A stretch of DNA of 64,000 nucleotides, from contig NZ_CP022999.1 of the NCBI RefSeq assembly GCF_002277895.1, positions 124,001 through 188,000 of the forward strand, in the 5' to 3' direction. Position numbers and translations under genes: made by a program. Position 1 is the first letter of the stretch. The number at the start of each line of letters is the position of its first letter. Source of the stretch: Rhizobium sp. 11515TR (GTDB taxonomy: Bacteria > Pseudomonadota > Alphaproteobacteria > Rhizobiales > Rhizobiaceae). The notes below the pieces were generated by a model that searched no databases, had not been told where the DNA came from, and was given only the letters and a program-made list of their open reading frames with translations. This document shows positions 8,196 through 16,057 of this stretch, piece after piece.

Positions 8196-8777
8196 TTATG
8201 AGTTGACGGTCTGTTTCAGCAATTGCTCTGCCGCCAGGCCCAGGCATTCCTCGAAGGCCGTCAGATCGAGAAAGAGCTGCTCCGGCGCGACCTGGCGTGT
8301 GACGATGATGCCGCCGCGTGCCGCAATGCCGCCGTCGAGCATCAGATTGTCGGCCATGTCGAAGTTTTCCAGCGCCATGCCATCGGGGCCGCGGTGGCGC
8401 CCGTCCTCACCGAGATGAACGTCGCCGCCATAGAGCCTGCTCACGCGCTCGAAATGGTTATCGGTGCAGTTGGAAAAAGCAAAGGCCGGGCAGCCGCGGG
8501 CGCACATGAAGCCGAGTTCGAAAGCGGTACCAATATCGGCCGCTATGCCACGAAACGGCGTCAGATTGGCGATGATGAGATCGGCGCTTGTCATCAGTTT
8601 TTCATTGATGGCGCTGATAGCAAGGCCACGCTGGCGGCGTGTCTCGGTTTCAGGCACGACCAAGTCTCCCGGAGAAACGGGCGTGAAGCCGTAGCTGCGT
8701 GCCATTGCGATCTTGCGATCGAGTATCTCCCTTGCGTTTGGAAGGAAAACTTCCGGACCTGCCAGATATGCTCTCAA
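8196..8777 (-). CDS. Nucleoside 2-deoxyribosyltransferase family protein
   Basis: This 193-residue protein belongs to PF05014. Family motifs are the first strand RAYLAGPEVF, the SADLIIANLTPFRG segment and GTAFELGFM, whose Glu is the usual nucleophile. The family cleaves or exchanges the base of deoxynucleosides, or hydrolyses nucleotide N-glycosidic bonds; the substrate here is unknown. The frame is open further upstream, but the conserved fold begins at a TTG preceded by AGAGGTAAG, so that TTG is taken as the start. It runs convergently with the PhnD-like gene and divergently from the nucleotide cyclase gene, with about 220 bases between the two starts. Confidence 0.75.
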   Translation of the reverse strand: MRAYLAGPEVFLPNAREILDRKIAMARSYGFTPVSPGDLVVPETETRRQRGLAISAINEKLMTSADLIIANLTPFRGIAADIGTAFELGFMCARGCPAFAFSNCTDNHFERVSRLYGGDVHLGEDGRHRGPDGMALENFDMADNLMLDGGIAARGGIIVTRQVAPEQLFLDLTAFEECLGLAAEQLLKQTVNS

Positions 8778-8999
8778 TGCCTTACCTCTTTGACCGAATA
8801 TTGCACTGCGGGAGTTGCGGAACCATATGAAGCCTATGGCCGATTCAGGGCTCTTCTGCCATACCCGGCACATAATTTACGAAGTCGCGAACTAAAAGTG
8901 ATTGCCGTTCCCGGTCACTGGCGAGACGCGTATAGTTCTATTCGGATCGAATAGCGCTCACGATCCAGGACGGATGACGGAACCTGTGGGGTATAGAAC

Positions 9000-10247
9000 A
9001 TGCAATCTTCCATTGAGGCCGTTGCCGCCTCCACTCAGGACGACCAGGGCAATTGGCCGACAAAACAAAGCAAGATCCTCGATTGGCTTATGAATGATGT
9101 CCGCGATCAGCGGTTTATCGACAATATCCTCGTGGAACTCTGCGAGAAAATGCGGGCAATCGGAGTTCCGGTCGCAAGAGCGACGATGCATTTCCGAACG
9201 CTGCATCCGCAATGGCTGGGGGCGAGAATTCTTTGGCGCACAGGCATGAAGGAGGCCGATATCGCGACCTTCAGCTATGGGGTCGAGAATACGCCGCAGT
9301 TTCTGGCAAGCCCTATCAACGAGATCTTCAATGGCGCGACCGAAGTCCGGAAAAATCTCGAAGTCTGTGAGAAGTCGGAGCTGAAATACCCATTATACAA
9401 AGAGATGCAGGCGGAAGGCCTGACCGACTATATCGCCTGGCCGATCTACCATACGCTTGGCAAGCGCCACATCGTGACCTTTGCCTCGGACGCTCCCGGC
9501 GGCTTTACCGAACAGCACATCACCTTCTTGAAGGACCTGCTGCCGGCCCTGACAATGGTGACCGAAATCCGGTTGAAGAACATCATGGCCCGCACGCTCC
9601 TGCGCACCTATGTCGGACCGCATGCCAGCGAAAAGATCCTGGCTGGCGCCACGACGCGCGGCAGCGGCACCACCGTCGGTGCAGCGATCCTCATTTGCGA
9701 TTTGCGTGATTTTACGACCATCTCGGATATGTGGCCGCGTGACGATGTCATCGAGCTGCTAAACGGCTATTTCGACGCGATGGTCGACCCGATCGAAAAA
9801 CATGGCGGCGAGATCCTTAAATTCATGGGCGACGGCCTGTTGGCCATTTTCCCGTTGAGCGATCCGAATGCCTGTCACAATCTGCTTCTTGCCATCAGCG
9901 AGGCGCAGGCAAGCGTTGCCGCACTCAATGAGGAAAACCGAAAGCATGGCCGTGAAATTCTGCGCTATGGTGTCGGCGTGCATGTCGGTGACGTAATGTA
10001 TGGCAATATCGGCTCACGCACTCGCCTTGATTTCACGGTCATCGGTCCGGCCGTCAATATCGCCTCGCGGTTGGAGTCCTTGACCAAGGAGGTCAAGCGG
10101 CCGGTACTTCTGTCTAAGGCCTTTGTCGACATGGCCGGCTGCAGGCGGGATATGGAAAGCCTCGGCTCCTTCCCTCTCAAGGGACTTGGAGAGCCGGTCG
10201 ATGTATTCGCTTTTGCTGCCAAGGAAGTCTTGGCTCAACATGGTTGA
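9000..10247 (+). CDS. Class III adenylate cyclase with N-terminal sensor-like domain
   Basis: The protein has 415 residues. The C-terminal half is a guanylate_cyc domain: metal-binding Asp234 in ICDLRDFTTISD and Asp278 in KFMGDGLLAIF, with Lys274 and the DFTVIGPAVNIASRLE segment that fit ATP as substrate. The first ~190 residues hold no membrane segment and resemble the cytosolic regulatory region found in many rhizobial cyclases. The predicted reaction is ATP to cyclic AMP. Rhizobia usually carry many such cyclases, so the specific signal is unknown. The gene stands alone, divergent from the deoxyribosyltransferase gene. Confidence 0.85.
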   Translation: MQSSIEAVAASTQDDQGNWPTKQSKILDWLMNDVRDQRFIDNILVELCEKMRAIGVPVARATMHFRTLHPQWLGARILWRTGMKEADIATFSYGVENTPQFLASPINEIFNGATEVRKNLEVCEKSELKYPLYKEMQAEGLTDYIAWPIYHTLGKRHIVTFASDAPGGFTEQHITFLKDLLPALTMVTEIRLKNIMARTLLRTYVGPHASEKILAGATTRGSGTTVGAAILICDLRDFTTISDMWPRDDVIELLNGYFDAMVDPIEKHGGEILKFMGDGLLAIFPLSDPNACHNLLLAISEAQASVAALNEENRKHGREILRYGVGVHVGDVMYGNIGSRTRLDFTVIGPAVNIASRLESLTKEVKRPVLLSKAFVDMAGCRRDMESLGSFPLKGLGEPVDVFAFAAKEVLAQHG

Positions 10248-10496
10248 CGAGTAGGCAGGGCCGGCTTGCCCTGCAAATCCTCGATTTTGTACGGCGCGAT
10301 TCAGTCGGTTGCAAAACGTGAAATGGCCAAAGGGTGCCGTGGGGGAAGGACTTCCCTATATTGTGAAGTGGATCATGACGATAGCCGCCTTATTTTTGGG
10401 ATCGTTCTGCGCGTACGAACGTTAATAAGAGTTGATTCTATCGGCTCGATCACGAGGGTGCCTGCCACCCATAATACTCTGACAAGGAGAAAACAG

Positions 10497-11021
10497 ATGA
10501 GAAAAATCCTGACCCTGGCGTTTTCAGCGGCCTCGTTGATCGTTGCGGGCACCGCTGCGGCGCGCGCAGCCGACATGCCGGCGACCTATAGCGAGGAGCC
10601 GGATGACCGCAACGGCGTGAAAATCGGCTATCTCGAATGCGATATCGGCGGCGGCGTCGGCTACGTCCTCGGCTCTGCCAAGGAAATGGATTGCACCTTC
10701 CATTCGACGGTCGGGCATTCGCGTCGTGTCGATCATTATACTGGCGCGATCCGCAAGATGGGCGTCGATCTCGGCTTTACAACTCGCAGCCGGCTCGTTT
10801 GGCTCGTCTTCGCGCCGACAGCTGGCTACCATCGTGGTTCTCTGAGCGGCCTCTACCAGGGGGCGACCGTTGAAGCGACGGTAGGTGCCGGCGTGGGTAC
10901 GAACATCCTTGTCGGTGGCACCGCCGGCTCCATCCACCTTCAGACCGTGAGCGTTACGGGTCAGCTCGGCTTGAACGTTGCGGCTACCGGTACGTCGGTC
11001 ACGCTGACGTCGGTCGATTAA
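10497..11021 (+). CDS. DUF992 family secreted protein
   Basis: This 174-residue protein has a clear signal peptide (MRKILTLAF then a hydrophobic core, cleavage near ARA-ADM at residue 24). The mature part matches DUF992 (PF06186), small exported proteins of Rhizobiales: KIGYLECDIGGG, SAKEMDCTF with a cysteine pair, and a glycine-rich end with GTSVTLTSVD. No function is established for the family. The start is chosen by AAGGAG about eight bases upstream and by the signal peptide; the frame is open earlier but that part is not protein-like. A rho-independent terminator follows, so it is monocistronic. Confidence 0.85.
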   Translation: MRKILTLAFSAASLIVAGTAAARAADMPATYSEEPDDRNGVKIGYLECDIGGGVGYVLGSAKEMDCTFHSTVGHSRRVDHYTGAIRKMGVDLGFTTRSRLVWLVFAPTAGYHRGSLSGLYQGATVEATVGAGVGTNILVGGTAGSIHLQTVSVTGQLGLNVAATGTSVTLTSVD

Positions 11022-11052
11022 GTGTTTCGCTTAAAGTCTTGACCATTAATAT

Positions 11053-11089
11053 GGCCGCTCCTGCCTGGCGCTGGAGCGGCCTTTTCTTT
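11053..11089 (+). terminator. Rho-independent terminator of the DUF992 gene
   Basis: A perfect nine-base-pair stem, GGCCGCTCC (11053-11061) with GGAGCGGCC (11073-11081), is followed by TTTTCTTT. It lies 31 bases after the stop codon. Confidence 0.9.
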
Positions 11090-11204
11090 GGAGCGGCGAC
11101 ACCCAGCTTCGCAGACGGGCGCCTTCCGCTCAAAATCGGTTTATCCATGTACCCTCGCGGCGCTATAACTATGTAAACCCTAGAGATTCTTCGGAGCCAG
11201 ATTC

Positions 11205-12437
11205 ATGACCGATACCGTCACCGATCGCTTTCTTCGTTACGTTGTTGTCGATACGCAATCGGATCCGGCTTCGGCCACGCAGCCCTCCACCGCGAAGCAG
11301 AAGAATCTTGGCCGCATTCTCGCCGAGGAATTGCTGGCGATCGGCCTTGGCGATGCACACCTGGATGAACATGGCTACGTCTATGCCACCATTCCATCGA
11401 ATGTCGACAAGCCGGTTCCCGTTATCTGCTTCTGTTCCCATATGGACACAGCGCCCGATTTTACCGGTACGAACGTCAAGCCGCAGATCGTGCGCGACTA
11501 TTCCGGCGGTGATATTCGCCTCACCGGCGATCCACACCAGGTCATTCGCGTTGACGAGCACCCTGCCCTAAAAGATCAGATCGGCAACGACATCATCACG
11601 TCGGACGGGACGACGCTGCTTGGAGCCGATGACAAGGCTGGCCTCGCCGAAATCGTCGCGGCCGCCAAATATCTCGTCGACCATCCCGATATCCGCCACG
11701 GTACCATCAAGCTTCTGTTCACGACGGACGAAGAGATCGGGCGTGGTGTCGACAAGGTGGATTTGAAGAAGCTGGGAGCGCAATTTGCCTATACGGTCGA
11801 TGGCGAAACGGCGGGATATATAGAAGACGAGACTTTCTCGGCCGACAGTGTCGAGGTTGTCATCCATGGCGTCGCCATCCATCCAGGCTTCGCCAAAGGA
11901 AAAATGGAAAATGCCATCAGGATTGCCGGCGCGATCATCGATAGGCTGCCGAAGAACATAGCTCCAGAGACGACGGACGGTCGCGACGGCTTCATCCACC
12001 CTACCGGCATTAGCGGCTCGATGGAGAAGGCTTCACTCAGCTTCATCATCCGCGATTTCGACGAGCAAGGCCTTATCGACAAGGAGACTATGCTGGAGGC
12101 GATCGTCAAGGATGTCATGAAAGCCTATCCCGGCTCCTCGCACACCTTCACCGTTCGGCATCAGTATCGCAACATGAAGACGATTCTCGATCACCATCCG
12201 GAAATCGTCGAAAATGCTGTCGAGGCCATCCGGCGTGCCGGCATGACGCCAGTGCGCGGCAGCATTCGTGGCGGCACGGACGGTTCCAGGCTTTCCTTCA
12301 TGGGGCTGCCCTGCGCCAATCTCTTTGCCGGCGGGCATGCCTTTCATTCGCCGCTGGAATGGGTAAGCCGGCAGGATATGGAACGAGCCGTAAAGACCCT
12401 TGTAGAGTTGGCCAAGGTGTGGGCGGAACGCTCCTGA
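11205..12437 (+). CDS. pepT: Peptidase T (tripeptide aminopeptidase)
   Basis: PepT is a cytoplasmic M20 metallopeptidase that removes the N-terminal residue of tripeptides. The 410 residues match the usual length (~408). The two-zinc site is complete: SHMDTAPDF (His and catalytic Asp), LLGADDKAGLAE (bridging Asp), TTDEEIGRGVD (base Glu and ligand Glu), the VDGE Asp and the late GGHAFHSPLEW His. RGGTDGSRLSF, the substrate arginine region, is also intact. The gene is flanked by unrelated genes and probably transcribed alone. No obvious terminator follows the stop. Confidence 0.95.
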   Translation: MTDTVTDRFLRYVVVDTQSDPASATQPSTAKQKNLGRILAEELLAIGLGDAHLDEHGYVYATIPSNVDKPVPVICFCSHMDTAPDFTGTNVKPQIVRDYSGGDIRLTGDPHQVIRVDEHPALKDQIGNDIITSDGTTLLGADDKAGLAEIVAAAKYLVDHPDIRHGTIKLLFTTDEEIGRGVDKVDLKKLGAQFAYTVDGETAGYIEDETFSADSVEVVIHGVAIHPGFAKGKMENAIRIAGAIIDRLPKNIAPETTDGRDGFIHPTGISGSMEKASLSFIIRDFDEQGLIDKETMLEAIVKDVMKAYPGSSHTFTVRHQYRNMKTILDHHPEIVENAVEAIRRAGMTPVRGSIRGGTDGSRLSFMGLPCANLFAGGHAFHSPLEWVSRQDMERAVKTLVELAKVWAERS

Positions 12438-12710
12438 AAGCTTTCGAGAATAAGCCTCGTTCATTCTATAAAAGCCTAGTAACCCTGTCGCGAAATAGGT
12501 CACTTTGGCCTGTTCGGAACCAATCTCCTTGTCATTATGCAAGCCATCCGTGAATTTTTATATTGAAGCATTACTAATTTAGATTATTCTGTAATGTAGT
12601 CTTGGGAGGAAAGGAGAATAGACGAGCCCCTTCATTCCAACTCTACAGTGCGCGCGCTCCGGCAATCAGAAACAGGCTGTCACAAAGTCTAGCTGAAACG
12701 GAGTTTAGTC

Positions 12711-13484
12711 ATGAGAGTACAATATTCGCGGATGGCAATCGCTGCATCCGCTCTTCTTCTATTGGCCTCGGCAAGTTATGCAGAGCCCGGCGGCGGGACG
12801 GATCACGGCGGCAGCCGGTCCGGCGGACTGGGCGCGGGTGTTGGCGTATCGGTCGGCGGTATCAACGCTGGTTTGGGCGCCGGGCTCGGCTCCAATGGGC
12901 TTAATGCCGGCGTCGGAGCTTCCGTCGGCGGCACGAATGGCGTCAATGCCGGAGCGGGTGCCTCCGTATCCGGAACGAGTGGTGTCAATGCGGGCGTCGG
13001 CGCATCGGTTGGTGGCTCCAGCGGAGTGAATGCCGGCGTGGGCGCATCGGCCAACAGCAATGGCGTCAACGCCGGTCTCGGCGCTTCGGTCGGAGGCTCA
13101 AGCGGCGTCAATGCCGGCGCTGGCGTCTCCGTCGGCGGATCCGGGGTGGGCGTTGGAGTGGGTGTCGGTGTCGGAGGAAGCGGTTCAGGCGGCAGTGGCG
13201 GTGGAACTGGCAGCGGGACTGGCTCGACTGGTGGTACCGGCTCTAGCGGAACCGGTATGGCAACCGGAGGCACTGGCGGCACGAGCGGCTTCGGGCTGGG
13301 CTCGGGCAATTCCGGCACGGGATCGAGCACGCGCACGCTTGCCGCTTTCCGTACCATGTCGAGTGCTGAACAGAAACGTATGCTGATTGCCTGTCGTCAG
13401 GTGACGGCATCCGGCAATTTCGATGCTGGTCTCGTCAGCCTCTGCCAGCTGCTGCGCAGTACGGCGAGCGCCGGCGGCCTATAG
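12711..13484 (+). CDS. Secreted glycine-rich repeat protein with conserved Cys-containing C-terminus
   Basis: This 257-residue protein has a signal peptide (hydrophobic core 9-20, cleavage near SYA-EP at 24). Residues ~52-144 are seven imperfect 14-residue repeats of the form NAGxGASVGGxxGV. They are followed by a Gly/Ser/Thr-rich linker (145-207) and a compact tail with EQKRMLIACRQV and LVSLCQLL, two cysteines (228 and 245) that could form a disulfide. The repeats could form a beta-structured or glycine-rich extracellular layer, but no function is known to me. The neighbours are unrelated. A short hairpin (GGGTGT/ACACCC, 13498-13513) after the stop may end the transcript. The AT-rich stretch at 12550-12600 could hold the promoter. 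Confidence 0.75.
   Translation: MRVQYSRMAIAASALLLLASASYAEPGGGTDHGGSRSGGLGAGVGVSVGGINAGLGAGLGSNGLNAGVGASVGGTNGVNAGAGASVSGTSGVNAGVGASVGGSSGVNAGVGASANSNGVNAGLGASVGGSSGVNAGAGVSVGGSGVGVGVGVGVGGSGSGGSGGGTGSGTGSTGGTGSSGTGMATGGTGGTSGFGLGSGNSGTGSSTRTLAAFRTMSSAEQKRMLIACRQVTASGNFDAGLVSLCQLLRSTASAGGL
12864..13142 (+). repeat. In-gene tandem repeat, about 42 bases per unit, seven units
   Basis: The stretch encodes seven imperfect copies of NAGxGASVGGxxGV; two copies lack one residue. The units differ at the DNA level, so the array is old or under selection at protein level rather than freshly expanded. Confidence 0.75.
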
Positions 13485-13582
13485 GGGGCTTTCCGTCGGG
13501 TGTCTCAACACCCCTTCGATCGAGAACAAAAGCCTACGCCCGTTGCCTTGATATCGGCAATGGGCGCAGACATGCGTCCCAA

Positions 13583-14203
13583 TTACCAATCTGCGCGGGC
13601 AACATTGTCGATCATCTGTCGGCTGCGGCGCAACATCACGCCTGGGGCATCCACCGCTCTGTTCAAAAGGTTGCGCGCGCCGGCAAGGGGATGAAATCCG
13701 ACCCTTTCTTCCAGCAGCACGGGAGGCGGATCGTCGTTTGCAAGTGGCGGAGTTACCTCAGCATATTCCGGGTGACCTGTTATCAGCGGGTCCTGTGTTT
13801 CGCATTGCGGCAAGCAGCGGTCGAAATGCTCCACATCACCGGATGACGCGATCCTAGTCTTTGCGGCATCGGAATGCGACGCAATGTGCTTTACCGGCGG
13901 GTTGGTCTTGGTCATGGCAGCAAGCGGCGAAGGTTGCGGAATTGGCACTGACAACTGCGGCTTTGCCGGGCTCGCATCAATCGCTAGCTGCAAATGGTTC
14001 ACGGGAAGCTGCAGTGCGGGTGCTGGACGATTGATAGCGATACGGCCGCTGTCGTCGATGAATTGTATGGTGCGGTCGACGGGGCCGGTTTGAACAATGA
14101 CATAAAGAGCACCGACAACGGTGCCGCAAACAGCAAGCCCGGAACCCAGCCTTCGGGTCGTCTCGCTTTGGCCATTCCACCATCTCATAGGCTGCGTATC
14201 CAT
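13583..14203 (-). CDS. Unrecognised small membrane-anchored protein
   Basis: These 206 residues belong to no family I recognise. A single hydrophobic segment near residues 20-37 (GSGLAVCGTVVGALYVIV) with charged residues before it suggests an inner-membrane anchor with the rest outside. The remainder is proline-rich and likely disordered, with a DRCLPQCE cysteine pair in the middle and a basic C-terminal helix (GVMLRRSRQMIDNV). It runs convergently with the glycine-rich gene. It is accepted as a gene because the sequence is protein-like and no better frame exists on either strand. Confidence 0.55.
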   Translation of the reverse strand: MDTQPMRWWNGQSETTRRLGSGLAVCGTVVGALYVIVQTGPVDRTIQFIDDSGRIAINRPAPALQLPVNHLQLAIDASPAKPQLSVPIPQPSPLAAMTKTNPPVKHIASHSDAAKTRIASSGDVEHFDRCLPQCETQDPLITGHPEYAEVTPPLANDDPPPVLLEERVGFHPLAGARNLLNRAVDAPGVMLRRSRQMIDNVARADW

Positions 14204-14814
14204 CGACCGCTCCTTTTGACAAAATCCCGGCTAGCAATTTTCATGCGAACTGTGGCGCGGCTTTTACCGAAACGTGGCCAATTGCAGACCTTTTGCAAAG
14301 AAATGTTGACGAATGCGTTTTGCGCATCCTGACGGTAAGGATGAACTGCCTTCGACGGCCGCCATTCCTCTTCATAATACTAGCGGAAGAACTGCGATGA
14401 AAAACCCCGCCCGCTCGACGGCCGACCTGAGTTCGCGGATAGCGAGTATAGGGAAGCTGTCGTGAACATACGGTAAGAATTGATGTTTCCGCCGCAGCCT
14501 AGTGATCGAAACCGCGAATCATTCGTGGCGGATGGCGCCTTCAAAATCGCTGATTCGCGTAAATTGAATCTCATATTCTCGCCGCGCTTATCACGGCAGC
14601 ACGTAAATTGTATCGAACATTATTAACCATGTTTTTTAAAACTATTAATTATCTGCCGGTATTCTCTGAGTAAAGCAAAACTCTACTTTGAGGGTATTCT
14701 TTCGATACTGTCGCAACTGCCCCGGTGATTTCCTGCCTGATTGCCAGCGAAGCATATATGTGCTTATTTTATTATATTCTGATATGTTTGAGGCATATGC
14801 GAGGGGGAATGTGA
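14204..14814. other. Intergenic region upstream of the pilus operon, no gene seen
   Basis: These 611 bases hold only short open frames without family resemblance. Base composition becomes AT-rich from about 14560 and again at 14755-14790 (TTATTTTATTATATTC), where the pilus promoter probably lies. AGGGGG at 14803-14807 is the ribosome binding site of the first pilin gene. The long leader suggests complex regulation. Confidence 0.5.
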
Positions 14815-15312
14815 ATGCTGAGAATGCTCTGCGGTACAGTTCTGACTGGTATCGCAATGACCCTGGTAGCATCGCCCGCGATGGCTGCCACTGCAACCGC
14901 CAATATGACGGTCACCATCACCATCCAGGCGCAGTGCCTCGTCCAGAGTACCAATAATCTCAACTTTGGCACCAACGGTGTCATCACCGGCAATATCGAC
15001 CAGGCAACCACCATCGGAGTGCAATGTACATCCGGGCAGACCTACAATGTCGGCCTGAGTGCCGGCGCTGGGGCGGGAGCTACGACAGCTGTCCGTGTCA
15101 TGACGGGCCCGGCAAGTGCGACGATCAATTATGCGATCTACAGCGATGCCAACCGAACGCAGACCTGGGGCACCACCATAGGCACCGATACCGTCTCGGG
15201 CACAGGTAATGGCGCAGTCCAGAACATAAATGTCTATGGCCGGGTACCCCCGCAGACCACCCCGGCCGCGGGCGTCTACACCGATACCGTGGCCGTTACC
15301 GTCACCTACTGA
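14815..15312 (+). CDS. Csu-type major pilin subunit (spore coat U domain)
   Basis: This 165-residue exported protein has a signal peptide (cleavage near AMA-AT at 24) and one SCPU domain (PF05229). Typical features are the AQCLVQSTNNLNFGT start, the second cysteine in VQCTSGQTYNVGL, INVYGRVPPQTTPAAG and the ending GVYTDTVAVTVTY, whose last strand is used for donor-strand exchange. In archaic (sigma) chaperone-usher systems such subunits polymerise into thin adhesive pili that promote biofilm formation. It is the first gene of a four-gene operon. Confidence 0.9.
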   Translation: MLRMLCGTVLTGIAMTLVASPAMAATATANMTVTITIQAQCLVQSTNNLNFGTNGVITGNIDQATTIGVQCTSGQTYNVGLSAGAGAGATTAVRVMTGPASATINYAIYSDANRTQTWGTTIGTDTVSGTGNGAVQNINVYGRVPPQTTPAAGVYTDTVAVTVTY

Positions 15313-15337
15313 AAACTCACAGATCCAGGAGGCCGTC

Positions 15338-16057
15338 ATGCAACGCATGTTGCCATGCATTGCCGCGACTATGCTTTTGCTGCTCGGTGCTTACGGCCTG
15401 AACGCGGCATCTCTGCGAGTAGCACCCACAAGTCTCGATCTCACGGCGCCGGCCGCTGCCACGGTCTTGAACCTCGCCAATGACGGAGATCATGCGATCA
15501 ACGTCCAGATACGCGTCTTCAAGTGGAGCCAGGCAGGTGGCATAGAAACTCTGGAACCGACCCGGGATGTCGTTGCCAGCCCGCCTGCGACGAGAATGAA
15601 TCCCAACGCGCAATATGTGGTCAGAGTGGTTCGTACGAGCAAGGCGCCTGTCAAGGCCGAAGAGACCTATCGTGTTATTGTCGATGAGCTGCCAGACCCT
15701 GCCCGCGCGCGCGCCGGCACGGTCACCCTCATCATGCGCCAGTCCATTCCAGTCTTCTTCAAGCGGCCGGACATAAAGCCTGCCGATATCGTCTGGAGCC
15801 TCAAGCGGCAGGGCAACAACCTTTCTCTGACCGGCAAGAACAATGGTGGCAGCCGCTTCCGTCTGTCGAACGTAACCCTGGCGCAGGGCGCAACGAAGAT
15901 CGGCAGCCGCAACGGGCTGGTCGGATACGTACTTGCCGGTGCGACGATGCAATGGTCGATGGGAACAGCAAAATCTCTCACCGGCAGCGTCGTAACACTC
16001 CATGGCCAGAGTGATCTTGGGCCGTTCGATGCTGAAGTCGCCGTTAATCAACGGTAG
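15338..16057 (+). CDS. Csu-type pilus periplasmic chaperone
   Basis: This 239-residue PapD-like chaperone has an N-terminal signal peptide (cleavage near LNA-AS at 24) and two immunoglobulin-like domains. The first starts SLRVAPTSLDL and contains NDGDHAINVQIRVFKW and an RVVR strand; the subunit-binding segment and the INxP-like part of classical chaperones are diverged, as expected for the Csu group. It caps pilin subunits in the periplasm and hands them to the usher. The start follows CCAGGAGG (15326-15333); an upstream extension of the frame would run into the pilin gene and is rejected. Confidence 0.88.
   Translation: MQRMLPCIAATMLLLLGAYGLNAASLRVAPTSLDLTAPAAATVLNLANDGDHAINVQIRVFKWSQAGGIETLEPTRDVVASPPATRMNPNAQYVVRVVRTSKAPVKAEETYRVIVDELPDPARARAGTVTLIMRQSIPVFFKRPDIKPADIVWSLKRQGNNLSLTGKNNGGSRFRLSNVTLAQGATKIGSRNGLVGYVLAGATMQWSMGTAKSLTGSVVTLHGQSDLGPFDAEVAVNQR

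Noticed and set aside
8196..10247. Idea that the deoxyribosyltransferase-like and cyclase genes form a cyclic-nucleotide antiphage system
   Set aside because: The cyclase has the architecture of ordinary rhizobial adenylate cyclases. The neighbour is not a TIR, nuclease or membrane effector, and the genes are divergent rather than an operon.
12864..13142. Tandem repeats that could suggest a CRISPR or satellite array
   Set aside because: The repeats are contiguous, in frame and vary at codon level; there are no unique spacers and no cas genes.
12803..13357. Leftward proline/threonine-rich open frame opposite the glycine-rich repeats
   Set aside because: It is the complement of GGC/GGT repeats. 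The plus-strand frame has a signal peptide and a conserved tail, the minus-strand frame does not.
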